In this document: one piece after another, positions 17,417-26,038 of the stretch
How the letters are laid out: the number at the start of each line of letters is the position of its first letter
How positions within the stretch are numbered: the first letter of the stretch is position 1
NCBI GenBank assembly: GCA_041576815.1
Contig: JBFGKE010000010.1
Location: forward strand, 24,638 to 88,637
Reading direction: 5' to 3'
DNA: 64,000 nucleotides
DNA from: SG8-38 sp041576815
Lineage (GTDB): Bacteria; Myxococcota_A; Polyangia; Polyangiales; Houyiibacteriaceae
Made by a program: the position numbers and the translations under genes
The notes under the pieces: generated by a model
What the model saw: only the letters and a program-made list of their open reading frames with translations
Databases searched by the model: none
What the model was told of the DNA's origin: nothing

Positions 17417-18135
17417 CACGCCCCTTCTAGCGCCGCAAGAGCCTCGGACAACGTGAACGCCCCCGAGTAGAGGGCCCGCCCGCAGACCGCCGCGCGCACC
17501 CCTGCTTTCGCAAGCGATCGCAGATCGTCGAGCGTTCCGATGCCACCCGAGGCGATCACGATGGCCTCGACCTCGGATTGGAGACCCGCGGTGCCCTCGA
17601 CGTCGGGCCCTTCGCGCGTCCCATCGCGCTGGATGTTGGTGAATAGGATTGCCCCGATGCTCCACCGGTCGACCTGGTGAGCGAGCTCGATCACGTCTCG
17701 TTCACTCTGCTCCTGCCACCCTTCCACGGCGACTTTCCCGTCGCGCGCGTCGAGCGCCACCACGACGGCACCGGGAAAACGGGCGCAGATCGCCTCGGCC
17801 ACGCGGGGCGCCTTGACGACGATGGTACCGAGGACGACCCGCGAGGCGCCGGCATCGATCCAGCGCGCCGCGATGTCCTCATCGCGCACCCCGCCGCCGA
17901 CCTGCACCTCGAGGGTGGTGTTAGAGAGGATGTCTCGAATGACCCACTCGTGAACCGGCGCGCCCTGGCGTGCCCCTTCGAGGTCGACGACGTGAAGTCG
18001 CTGCGCACCCGCGTTCTCGAAGCGCCGCGCCATCGCGATCGGATCGTCGTCGTAGACCGTGACCTCGTCGTAATCGCCGCGGCGCAGACGCACGACCTTT
18101 CCGTCGAGCAAATCGATGGCTGGAATCAGCTCCAC
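17416..18135 (-). CDS. hisA: Phosphoribosylformimino-5-aminoimidazole carboxamide ribotide isomerase
   Basis: HisA performs the Amadori rearrangement of ProFAR to PRFAR. It is the TIM-barrel sister of HisF and shows the catalytic Asp in ELIPAIDLLDGKVVRLRRG, the loop VQVGGGVRDEDIAA, the second Asp in FTNIQRDGTREGPD, and the phosphate loop IASGGIGTLDDLRSL. The start is the GTG at 18135, which overlaps the last ten bases of hisH. The 239-residue product matches the family length. The order hisH-hisA-hisF is the common bacterial arrangement and indicates one transcript. Confidence 0.96.
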   Translation of the reverse strand: MELIPAIDLLDGKVVRLRRGDYDEVTVYDDDPIAMARRFENAGAQRLHVVDLEGARQGAPVHEWVIRDILSNTTLEVQVGGGVRDEDIAARWIDAGASRVVLGTIVVKAPRVAEAICARFPGAVVVALDARDGKVAVEGWQEQSERDVIELAHQVDRWSIGAILFTNIQRDGTREGPDVEGTAGLQSEVEAIVIASGGIGTLDDLRSLAKAGVRAAVCGRALYSGAFTLSEALAALEGA

Positions 18136-18755
18136 GACACGTCTCCGAGGAAGTGCCCGATCAGCCGCGCACCAGCATGCTGGCTCTTCTCCGGGTGAAA
18201 CTGACAGGCCAGCACGTTGTCTCGCGCGATCGCAGCGCAGAAAGGGCCGCCGTAGTCCGCCGTGGCCACGGTGAGGCGTTCGTCGTCCGGGACACAGCAG
18301 TAGCTGTGCACGAAGTAGTACCATGCTCGATTTTCGAAGACGGGGTGCGTGCTTCGAATCTGGTTCCAGCCGATGTGCGGAACCTTCAACCGGCGGCCGG
18401 CACCATCCCGGAGATCCGCGGGGAACCGCTCGACCTTCCCCGCGAAGATTCCGAGCCCTCGCTCTCCGGGCGCTTCTTCGCTCGAATCGAAGAGCGCCTG
18501 CATGCCGAGGCAGATGCCGAGGTACGGCCGGCCGCTGTCGATCCATGCACGCACGGCTTCGCCGATCTCGCCTTGAAGCACGTGTGCGCACTCCTTGAAT
18601 GCGCCTTGCCCCGGCATGACGAGCCGATCTGCCCGCAGCAAAACATCCGGGTCGGCGCTGAGAACGGGATCCGCGCCCGCGCGCTCGAATGCCTTCGCCA
18701 CGCTGTGAAGATTTCCGAGGCCCAGATCGACGATCGCGACGCGCCCGGTCGTCAT
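18126..18755 (-). CDS. hisH: Imidazole glycerol phosphate synthase, glutaminase subunit
   Basis: HisH is the class I glutaminase that delivers ammonia through the HisF barrel. It opens with VAIVDLGLGNLHSVAKA, has the oxyanion region MPGQGAFKECA, the nucleophile C82 in LGICLGMQALF, the interface motif VPHIGWNQI, and the His-Glu dyad in CQFHPEKSQ. At 209 residues it is of normal length. Its ATG overlaps the hisB stop by four bases (ATGA) and its own end overlaps hisA, so translation is coupled along the operon. Confidence 0.97.
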   Translation of the reverse strand: MTTGRVAIVDLGLGNLHSVAKAFERAGADPVLSADPDVLLRADRLVMPGQGAFKECAHVLQGEIGEAVRAWIDSGRPYLGICLGMQALFDSSEEAPGERGLGIFAGKVERFPADLRDGAGRRLKVPHIGWNQIRSTHPVFENRAWYYFVHSYCCVPDDERLTVATADYGGPFCAAIARDNVLACQFHPEKSQHAGARLIGHFLGDVSWS

Positions 18756-19345
18756 TCGGTCAACGTGCCCTTGGTCGACGGCACGCCGACGACTCTCGGG
18801 TCGATTTCGGTCGCTTGACGAAGCGCTCTCGCAAACGCCTTGAAGCTGATTTCGATCACGTGGTGAAGGTTCTCGCCCGCGTGCTGCCGCATGTGGAGAT
18901 TGGACTGGCTTCCGCGCGCGAACCCTTCGAAGAACACCTCGGCGAGCTCGGAATCGAAGTCACCGACTTTCGCTTTGGGCAGCGCGACCGCCCAGACGAA
19001 ATAGGGCCGGCCCGAGAGATCGAGCGCGCAGGTCACGCAGGCCTCGTCCATCGGAAGCGTCGCCGAGCCGAAACGGCGGATCCCTACCTTGTCGCCGAGC
19101 GCTTGGGCAAAAGCTTGGCCGAGCGCGATCGCGAGATCTTCCGTCGTGTGGTGCCCGTCGATGTGCGTGTCACCGGACGCACTCACGTGGAGGTCGAACA
19201 GCCCGTGCTTCGCGAGCTGCTCCACCATGTGCGTGAGAAACCCGATCGGGGTCTGCACCTGGTACCGGCCGCTGCCGTCGAGGTCGAGCTCCACGCGGAT
19301 CTCGGTCTCTTTGGTTCGACGCTCTATCATCGCTTTTCGTCCCAT
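18752..19345 (-). CDS. hisB: Imidazoleglycerol-phosphate dehydratase
   Basis: HisB (monofunctional dehydratase form) converts imidazole glycerol phosphate to imidazole acetol phosphate with Mn ions. Metal-binding motifs are present: the double-histidine segment DGHHTTEDLAIALG, GDTHIDGHH, and the later FEGFARGSQSNLHMR with HAGENLHHVIEISFKAFARAL. The 197-residue length shows it lacks the phosphatase domain found in enterobacterial HisB. The start could be 19345 or the internal ATG at 19330. It is the first gene of a hisB-H-A-F run; hisG, hisD, hisC, hisE and hisI are not in the window. Confidence 0.96.
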   Translation of the reverse strand: MGRKAMIERRTKETEIRVELDLDGSGRYQVQTPIGFLTHMVEQLAKHGLFDLHVSASGDTHIDGHHTTEDLAIALGQAFAQALGDKVGIRRFGSATLPMDEACVTCALDLSGRPYFVWAVALPKAKVGDFDSELAEVFFEGFARGSQSNLHMRQHAGENLHHVIEISFKAFARALRQATEIDPRVVGVPSTKGTLTE

Positions 19346-19406
19346 GACGTCGCTACCATAGCCCGGAAATCTTGCCGAGCTACCAGCCTAGGCGATGTTC
19401 GGCGGC

Positions 19407-19889
19407 CTAGCCCGACTTGATGCGCTCCAACACTTCCTCGAGCTTCGCCTGAAGCTCCGGATTGTCTGGCTCGTTTTGAAGCGCCATTTTGAGATTCAGC
19501 TTCGCCTGCGGCCAGTCCTCGGCCTTCATGGCGCGGTGCGCTCGCGTGAAGAAGGTTCGGGCCTTGCTGTTTCGCAGCACCACACCGCCCGGTGGGACCA
19601 TCGTGCGTCGCTTTTCTTTCGCCCGGTCCTCCGAGTATCGGACGATGCCTTTTTCCAAACCCTCGTCGTAGATCTTGCGCTTGAGAGGATCGAGCAACAC
19701 GCGGTACGCCTCGCTCGCGTGTTGGTAGAGGGCCGTGTGACGCTCGCTCTCCTCGGGCGAACCGATGAAGTTGTCCGGATGGTGCTCTCGCGCGAAACGA
19801 TGAAACGCCGCGCGAATCTGGTCCGAGCTCGCGGTTCGAATGATCCCGAGCAGTGCGTAGTAGTCCGGTGTCGCCTCGGGTTTGGACAC
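19407..19889 (-). CDS. J-domain co-chaperone, short
   Basis: This 160-residue protein has a J domain at residues 8-75 with the essential HPD tripeptide at 37-39 (REHHPDN) and helices YYALLGIIR and ASEAYRVLLDPLKRKIYDE. J domains stimulate Hsp70 ATPase activity. There is no G/F region, zinc finger or substrate-binding domain, so it is not a canonical DnaJ. The C-terminal ~60 residues form a TPR-like helical pair (RAHRAMKAEDWPQAKLNLKM). It starts three bases after the stop of the atypical Hsp70 gene at 19893-22085, so the two are very likely a dedicated chaperone pair. Confidence 0.9.
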   Translation of the reverse strand: MSKPEATPDYYALLGIIRTASSDQIRAAFHRFAREHHPDNFIGSPEESERHTALYQHASEAYRVLLDPLKRKIYDEGLEKGIVRYSEDRAKEKRRTMVPPGGVVLRNSKARTFFTRAHRAMKAEDWPQAKLNLKMALQNEPDNPELQAKLEEVLERIKSG

Positions 19890-19892
19890 GTC

Positions 19893-22085
19893 TCAGCTCC
19901 CGAGCTTTGCCTCGTGCCGTTGCCGGAGCTGCTCGATCTCGTCCTCTGGAAGCTCGCCAATGAGCTTGATCGCGATTTGCTGTTGCTGCCCCGTGCCGAC
20001 GTCCTGCGCCCGGACTTGGAGCGTGCCGTCGGCATCGATCATGAAGCGGACGGCGATTTGCACCTTTCCGCGCGCCGCGGGACGCAGGCCGTCGAGCACT
20101 ACCTCGCCGAGGAGCTGGTTCCCTGCGATCTGTCGCTCCTCACCCTGGCAGATCCGCACGACGACGGTTTCCTGCCGGTCACGGGCCGTGGTGAACATCT
20201 TCGTCTGGCCGGCGGGGATGGCGGAGTTTCGGCGAATGATGTGCTCGCAGTACCCGTCGACGGTTTCGACCCCCAACGAAAGCGGCGTGACGTCGAGCAA
20301 AAGCGGCGTCGCGAGCCCGTCCGGCACCGCGACGGCGCCCGTGACCGTGTCGACGCTCTCGTCGAGGGCCGCCCTCAGCTCTCTCGGAGCGGAGCTCGCG
20401 AGGTTGAGCGGTGCGGGCGGCGGCCCGTCTTCGGGTGCTTGGGAGCCAAACACGTCTTCGCCGAGTTCCATCAAAAGTGAGGACTCCTCGTCGTCGCCCT
20501 CGACGCGCTTCGTCTGCGGCTCTCCGAGGTCGTCGAAGCCTTCGGCGCGCTTCGTGTTGGGCTCACCGATCTGCATGAGAAGCCCCGAAGCCTCGGCCAT
20601 GCGCGTGGGCTGGAAATCGAGCGGATCGGCAGCCTCGGCCATTCGAGTAGGCTCGTGGTCGAGGGGGTCTTCCTGCGAGCGCGTGGGGATGTCGATCAGC
20701 TCGTCGTCGCGCGACGGGCCGCCGGCCTTTTCGAGCTGAACCGGCGGCGGCGGCGGCCCCTGACCCTGCAGGGTGGCTTTCCGGGCCGCACGTGCCACAG
20801 GCGGTGGCGGAAGCGGCGGACGCTCGCCGACGTTGGTGACCTCTTCCTCGAAGTCCTCTGGTACGGCCCCGTGCGCCCCCGTGTCGGGCTGCGCGACCTT
20901 TTTGAGCGCGACGCGCCCAAGCGCTGCTTTGCGCGCCGGCGCCGCCAGGTTCATCGCCTGAAGCGCCGCGCCCTGGGCTACCACGAGGTCCGGGTCGATG
21001 TTGACGAGCGGCTGGCGCCCGAAATACTCGGCCACCATTCGCTGAAGGAGGGGGATGCGAGTCGAGCCTCCGACGAGAATCACGTTGTCGAGCTGCGTCG
21101 GGCGAAGTCCCGCGGCTTTCATCGCGTCCTCGCACACGTCGAAGCTACGAGCGACCAACGGCTGGCACAGGCTCTCGAGCTGGTCGCGGGTGAGCGAGTA
21201 ATCCAAATTCAGCGCGGCGCCGCCGTCGCCATAGGCGAGCTCTTCGATGCAGAGCTTCACATCGGGCCGATCGGAAAGCTGTATCTTGGCCCACTCGGCG
21301 GCGGCTCGAAGCCGCTCGTAGGCCTGGCGGTCCTGGTGCGCATCGTAGCGATGCTGTTCGAGGAACTGCGCCGCCATGTGGTCGGCCACGGCGTTGTCGA
21401 CGTCGTCGCCGCCGAGGAACGTGTCGCCTGCGGTTGCCAGGACCTCGAAGACGTCGCCCGCCAACTGGAGGATCGTGATGTCGAAGGTGCCACCACCGAG
21501 GTCGTAGACGGCAACGCGCTCGGTCGAAGTCTTGTTGTAGCCGTACGCCAACGCCGCCGCCGTCGGTTCGTTCAGGATGCGTAGAACCTCGAGCCCCGCG
21601 ACGCGGCCTGCTGCTTTGGTGGCACTGCGCTGGAGCTCGTTGAAGTTCGCAGGCACGGTCACGACGGCCTGACCGCATTCCTTGCCGAGGGACTGCTCGG
21701 CGACCTTCCGGACGTGCCTCAGCACGAACGCGCTGATCTCGCTCAGTGTGTAGGTCTCGCCGCGCGCGCTGACCAACACGCCGCCGCTCGGGCCCTCCGA
21801 AAGCTCGAAGGCAAAACGGTCCCTCGCCTCGTTGACCTCGTAGCTGGTGAACGGCCGTCCGATGAGGCGCTTGACCGAAGAAACCGTGTTCTGAGCATCG
21901 AGGAGGCGGCGCTCTTTGGCCGCGGCGCCGACCAGAACGTCGCCACTCGGGTGAAACGAAACGACCGACGGAATCAGGTTTTCACCGTTTTCGCTCGAGA
22001 GGACGCGCGCGCCGGAGGCATCCGCGACGGCCACCACGGAATTCGTCGTACCCAAGTCGATCCCAATGACGGGTCCGTTACTCAC
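19893..22085 (-). CDS. Hsp70-family protein with long inter-domain insertion and no lid
   Basis: This 730-residue Hsp70 has a complete nucleotide-binding domain (about 1-380): IGIDLGTTNSVVAVAD, the phosphate-2 motif VAVYDLGGGTFDITIL, and the adenosine motif ILVGGSTRIPLLQ. The substrate-binding beta domain starts at the linker LLLDVTPLSLGVET (595-608) and ends about 130 residues later with PEDEIEQLRQRHEAK, so the alpha-helical lid of DnaK is missing. Between the domains lie about 210 extra residues where DnaK has a short linker. They are Pro/Glu-rich with repeated units (HEPTRMAEA and FQPTRMAEA; GEPNTKRAEG and GEPQTKRVEG). Because of this it is not the housekeeping DnaK, and I leave the symbol empty. 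The J-domain gene follows after three bases. The start ATG lies in GAGTGTGAGTAACGG context read from 22085. Confidence 0.92.
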   Translation of the reverse strand: MSNGPVIGIDLGTTNSVVAVADASGARVLSSENGENLIPSVVSFHPSGDVLVGAAAKERRLLDAQNTVSSVKRLIGRPFTSYEVNEARDRFAFELSEGPSGGVLVSARGETYTLSEISAFVLRHVRKVAEQSLGKECGQAVVTVPANFNELQRSATKAAGRVAGLEVLRILNEPTAAALAYGYNKTSTERVAVYDLGGGTFDITILQLAGDVFEVLATAGDTFLGGDDVDNAVADHMAAQFLEQHRYDAHQDRQAYERLRAAAEWAKIQLSDRPDVKLCIEELAYGDGGAALNLDYSLTRDQLESLCQPLVARSFDVCEDAMKAAGLRPTQLDNVILVGGSTRIPLLQRMVAEYFGRQPLVNIDPDLVVAQGAALQAMNLAAPARKAALGRVALKKVAQPDTGAHGAVPEDFEEEVTNVGERPPLPPPPVARAARKATLQGQGPPPPPVQLEKAGGPSRDDELIDIPTRSQEDPLDHEPTRMAEAADPLDFQPTRMAEASGLLMQIGEPNTKRAEGFDDLGEPQTKRVEGDDEESSLLMELGEDVFGSQAPEDGPPPAPLNLASSAPRELRAALDESVDTVTGAVAVPDGLATPLLLDVTPLSLGVETVDGYCEHIIRRNSAIPAGQTKMFTTARDRQETVVVRICQGEERQIAGNQLLGEVVLDGLRPAARGKVQIAVRFMIDADGTLQVRAQDVGTGQQQQIAIKLIGELPEDEIEQLRQRHEAKLGS

Positions 22086-22175
22086 ACTCGCCTACCCCCT
22101 CGAAAGGACTCCCCAAAACTCCCTTCTAGGATAACGCGTTGTTCCCCCGATTACACATTTCCAGGGCGATAAGCC

Positions 22176-24755
22176 CTAATTTTCCCCGACTTCTCCGGAT
22201 TCTTCGAGCTCATCCTCTTCGCCCTCGGCCACCGGCTCGACGTCGACCACCTGCTCCCCTTCGCGGAGGCGGATGACCCGCACGCCTTGGGTGTTTCGGC
22301 CAGTTTCGCGGATCTCCCCGACGCGCGTGCGGATGACCTGGCCGCCGTTGGTGATCACCATGAGCTGGTCCTCCGGAGAGACGAGCCGGAGCTTCACGAG
22401 GGCCCCGTTTCGCTCGGAGGTGTCCATCGCGATGATGCCCTTGCCGCCACGGTTTTGAGGACGCCACTCCGGCACCTTCGTCCGTTTGCCGTAGCCGTTC
22501 GCGCTGACGGTCAAGACCTGCTGCTCGCCCTCGTCTTCGATGATGTCCATCCCGATGACGAAGTCGCCCTCGCGAAGATCGATGCCCTTCACACCCATCG
22601 AATCGCGTCCCATCGAACGCACGTCTTCGATGGGGAAGCGAATGCTCATTCCGTGCGACGTGCCGATCAAGACGTGTTGACCCGGCGTGACGATCCGCGC
22701 CGTCAACAGACCATCGCCCTCCCCGATGGCGACCCCGATGATGCCGGTCTGGCGGATGTTCGCATATGCGCTCAAGTTGGTGCGCTTCACCCGGCCGCGG
22801 CGCGTGCACGTGAGGAGATAGCCATCCTCCACGAACTCTCGAATCGGCAAAATCGCGGCCACGCGCTCGTCCGGCTCCATGCCAACCAGGTTGACGACCG
22901 CCCTCCCCCGCGCCGCACGGCTTGCTTCGGGAATCTGGTAGACCTTCTTGAGATACGCCTTGCCCTTGTCGCTCAGAAACAGGACGTGCGCGTGTGCGTT
23001 GACGACGAACACCCAGCTCACGAAGTCCTGCTCCCGGGTGTCCATCGCCCTGAGGCCCTTGCCCCCGCGGCCTTGGGCACGGTACTCGCTGAGGGGTACG
23101 CGCTTGACATAGCCTGCATGCGAAACGGTCACGACGACCTCTTCATCGGGCACGAGATCCTCGATCGAGATGTCGCCTTCGGCTTCGACGATTTCGGTTC
23201 GTCGCTCGTCCCCGTAACGCTCGCGGATCTCGTCGAGCTCTTTGACGATGACCTCGTCGAGCAGGGCCCGGTCGGCGAGGATCGCCTCGAGCTCGCCGAT
23301 GAGATCACAAAGGTTGCCGTACTCGGTCGCGAGCTTTTCGCGCTCGAGCCCGGTGAGACGCGAGAGGCGCATCTCGAGGATCGCTTTGGCCTGCCGCTCG
23401 GAGAGGTAGTACTCGCCGCGCGCCTTGGCCTCTTCGATCTCGGATTTGGGACGACCCGCTCGCTTCACGAACTCTTCGAGACCAGTGAGCGCCAACTTCA
23501 TCAGGCGCCCGCGTGCCTCGTCCGGATCCTTCGACGAGCGAATCGTTTGCACCACGAGGTCGACGTCGGTGACGGCCATTCCCAGGCCCTCGACGAGCTC
23601 GCGCTGCGCTTTGGCTTGGCGAAGGTCGAAGCCGGTGCGCCGAACGACGACTTCGCGGCGGTGGTCGATGAAGTGGAGCAGCGTCGACCGGAGATCGAGC
23701 ACCGCGGGCCGCTGGCCGACGATCGCGAGGCAGTTGTAGCCAAACGTGCTTTGCAGCGCCGTCATTTGGTAGAGCTTGTTGAGCACGATCTCGCCGTGGG
23801 CGTCACGCTTGAGCTCGATGACGACCCGAAGGCCGTCCCGATCGGATTCGTCGCGGATGTCGCTGATACCCTCGAGCCGCTTGTCGCGAACCAGGTCGGC
23901 GATCTTCTTGAGCAGCTCGGCCTTGTTGACCTGGTACGGGATTTCGCTGATCACGATCATCTCACGATCGGCCTTGCCCGGAAGGGCCTCGATGCTCGCC
24001 CGAGCCCGCATCACGATGCGGCCTCGCCCGGTGCGGTAGCCGAGGTGGATGCCCGCACGCCCGTAGATGTAACCGGCGGTCGGGAAGTCCGGGCCCTTCA
24101 CCCCGAGGCGTCCCGATTCCTCGTCGTCTTCCATGATCTCGTCGACCGTCAGGTCGGGGTTGCCCATGAGGCGCACGGTGGCGTCCAAGACCTCGCGCAG
24201 ATTGTGGGGCGGGATGTTGGTGGCCATGCCGACCGCGATGCCGCCCGACCCGTTGATCAGCAGGTTGGGAATCCGGCTCGGGAGGACGAGGGGCTCACTT
24301 TCGGAGTCGTCGAAGTTTGGGCCGAAATCTACCGTTTCCTTTTCGATATCGGCCAGCAGCTCCGACGCGAGCCGATGCATGCGGACCTCGGTGTACCGCA
24401 TGGCTGCCGGGGGGTCGCCGTCGACCGAGCCGAAGTTGCCCTGCCCGTCGACGAGCGGGTAGCGCATGGAGAATTCCTGAGCCATCCGGACGAGGGCGTC
24501 GTAGACGGCGGTGTCGCCGTGGGGGTGGTACTTGCCGAGCACGTCGCCGACGATGCGGGCGCTCTTCTTGTACCCGCTGTTCCAGGCGACTTTCTGCTCG
24601 TGCATCGAGTAGAGAATCCTGCGATGGACGGGCTTGAGGCCGTCCCGAACGTCGGGAATCGCCCGCCCGATGATGACGCTCATGGCGTAGTCGAGGTACG
24701 ACCGACGCATCTCGTCTTCGAGCGTCACCGGGTGCTTCTGTGGAGAATCCGCCAT
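22176..24755 (-). CDS. gyrA: DNA gyrase subunit A
   Basis: GyrA is the breakage-reunion subunit of gyrase. The N-terminal domain has the quinolone-resistance region KYHPHGDTAVYDALVRMAQ (Thr at the position of E. coli Ser83, Asp kept at 87) and the catalytic tyrosine Y121 in AAMRYTEVRM. The C-terminal beta-pinwheel contains the GyrA box QGRGGKGL, which ParC lacks and which marks true gyrase. Repeated blade motifs such as NRGGKGIIAMDT follow. A short acidic tail ends the protein. I choose the ATG at 24755 (MADSPQKHPVTLEDEMRRS); a start at 24785 would add ten unlikely residues. gyrB is not in the window; a separate parC-parE pair is at 54-58 kb. Confidence 0.96.
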   Translation of the reverse strand: MADSPQKHPVTLEDEMRRSYLDYAMSVIIGRAIPDVRDGLKPVHRRILYSMHEQKVAWNSGYKKSARIVGDVLGKYHPHGDTAVYDALVRMAQEFSMRYPLVDGQGNFGSVDGDPPAAMRYTEVRMHRLASELLADIEKETVDFGPNFDDSESEPLVLPSRIPNLLINGSGGIAVGMATNIPPHNLREVLDATVRLMGNPDLTVDEIMEDDEESGRLGVKGPDFPTAGYIYGRAGIHLGYRTGRGRIVMRARASIEALPGKADREMIVISEIPYQVNKAELLKKIADLVRDKRLEGISDIRDESDRDGLRVVIELKRDAHGEIVLNKLYQMTALQSTFGYNCLAIVGQRPAVLDLRSTLLHFIDHRREVVVRRTGFDLRQAKAQRELVEGLGMAVTDVDLVVQTIRSSKDPDEARGRLMKLALTGLEEFVKRAGRPKSEIEEAKARGEYYLSERQAKAILEMRLSRLTGLEREKLATEYGNLCDLIGELEAILADRALLDEVIVKELDEIRERYGDERRTEIVEAEGDISIEDLVPDEEVVVTVSHAGYVKRVPLSEYRAQGRGGKGLRAMDTREQDFVSWVFVVNAHAHVLFLSDKGKAYLKKVYQIPEASRAARGRAVVNLVGMEPDERVAAILPIREFVEDGYLLTCTRRGRVKRTNLSAYANIRQTGIIGVAIGEGDGLLTARIVTPGQHVLIGTSHGMSIRFPIEDVRSMGRDSMGVKGIDLREGDFVIGMDIIEDEGEQQVLTVSANGYGKRTKVPEWRPQNRGGKGIIAMDTSERNGALVKLRLVSPEDQLMVITNGGQVIRTRVGEIRETGRNTQGVRVIRLREGEQVVDVEPVAEGEEDELEESGEVGEN

Positions 24756-24920
24756 TGAAGTCCTGCTTCCGGCGCCACTCCCCAAAGCTCCGGCGCCGGC
24801 GCGAAGCTACCACGGGTGCACCCTTGCTGCACGCACTCGAAGAGCCGTAGAACTGCGGTTTTTTGGCTGCTTCGCGGGAAGTTTCGTAAACCCGAAACGA
24901 GGGCTTGGGCGAGACGGGAA

Positions 24921-25670
24921 ATGGACACAGCCATGCGCGATCTAGAGAGGATCGAAGAGCGCTCCTCGGACGAGAGTCGAGGGGTGCTGGTGCTTTCGGG
25001 CGTCGGCCTGCTAGCGGCGATCGGCGTCGTGGTGGCAGCCGTTGCAGCGCTCCCAGACGCCGAGGAACCGGCGACGAACGATCCGCTGCAAATGGTCATT
25101 CCAAGTGAGATCGAGGTGAGCGACGCGAACCCGACGATCGAGGAGCCGGTTCCCGACCCCGAGATCGATCCCGAGACACTGAGCTTCCCGACTACGCTGG
25201 TCACGGACGACCGCCCAGAGGTCGCCGCGGCGATGGCGGCTGCTGCGGCAGAGCTTGCGCACTTGGACCCGCTCACCAATCCACCCCCGCGCTCGGATAT
25301 CGCGGCGGGGCTGCCCGCCGCGGTGACCGCCGGGCCCGACCGCACCGTGGTCGAGATGGCCGTGGCGCGCGATCCTCTCGTCGCGGCCACCGTGCCCGAC
25401 CGAACGCGACCTGCGCCCGCGGGACGCGAGGGGCGCTACACCCTGCAGGTGATCAGCTACCGGGAGCCGAACGAAGCCCACGTGTTCGCAAGCGGGCTGC
25501 GGAAGCGCGGTCACGCGGCGTACGTGACGACGGGGACGGTCGAGGGACGGGGCAAGCACTGGCGTGTGCGCATCGGCCCGTTCGAATCGAGGCAGCAAGC
25601 CCAGGCGTACCGAACGACGTTCGAGCGCGACGAAGGCATGAACACCTTCATCATCCGCAACAAAGACTGA
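24921..25670 (+). CDS. SPOR-domain membrane protein
   Basis: This 249-residue protein has a short cytoplasmic N-terminus, one transmembrane helix (about 20-45, VLVLSGVGLLAAIGVVVAAVAAL), a long acidic/proline-rich periplasmic linker, and a C-terminal SPOR domain of about 75 residues (RYTLQVISYREPNEAHVFASG ... KHWRVRIGPFESRQQAQAYR). SPOR domains bind glycan strands stripped of stem peptides at the division septum, so a role in septal or polar cell-wall work is likely. The start ATG at 24921 is preceded by GAGACGGGAA. The frame runs upstream to 24816 but would encode a basic, non-conserved stretch. It is divergent from gyrA. Confidence 0.88.
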   Translation: MDTAMRDLERIEERSSDESRGVLVLSGVGLLAAIGVVVAAVAALPDAEEPATNDPLQMVIPSEIEVSDANPTIEEPVPDPEIDPETLSFPTTLVTDDRPEVAAAMAAAAAELAHLDPLTNPPPRSDIAAGLPAAVTAGPDRTVVEMAVARDPLVAATVPDRTRPAPAGREGRYTLQVISYREPNEAHVFASGLRKRGHAAYVTTGTVEGRGKHWRVRIGPFESRQQAQAYRTTFERDEGMNTFIIRNKD

Positions 25671-26038
25671 GCACGGGGCGAAGAAAATCGCGATACGGGG
25701 CTACGCCGGACGGGTCGGCTTAGGCGCTCACGCCAATCGGCGGTGGTTGCACGCATGGCCGCTTGGCACTTGCGACGCCGACTCCACCCCACATCGCATT
25801 TTTTCGTGGCCCTCCCTACGTCGACTCGTGTCGGAACTTAAATCCGTATACCGACGTCAACGGAGGAAAACTGCTCGGTATGGGCAGCACAGCGATTGGG
25901 GGGGAGCCTAGCCGTGAGTGGTCGTGTGGAGTTGGGGGCGAGCGGGTCCCAATCGCGAGCACGCCCGTGCCTAGCTGTTTTCCGGGGTTGCAGTCGCGTC
26001 TCACGGCCGCGTGGCCCGGACTTGCGTCTTTCCGGGGG
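25671..26038. repeat. Intergenic region with composite structured repeats
   Basis: This 368-base gap lies between convergent genes and holds no gene. It contains several repeat modules shared with the guaA-guaB gap at 51 kb. An 84-base copy of module A is at 25723-25806 on the plus strand. An inverted copy of the distal end of module A is at 25675-25700 (GGGGCGAAGAAAATCGCGAT). A 30-base module B is at 25963-25992 on the minus strand. Next to module B is a further hairpin with nine-base arms GCGATTGGG and CCCAATCGC (about 25898-25956). Frame translations through it share peptide strings with the 51-kb copy only because the DNA is repeated. Confidence 0.7.

Noticed and set aside
22163..22177. 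Terminator AGGGC-GATAA-GCCCT after gyrA
   Set aside because: The stem overlaps the gyrA stop and, read on the gyrA strand, no T-run follows. It is too weak to list as a terminator.
22287..24758. 823-residue open frame on the plus strand
   Set aside because: It is antisense to gyrA over nearly its full length. It arises from GC-rich codon structure, and its translation has no domain-like pattern.
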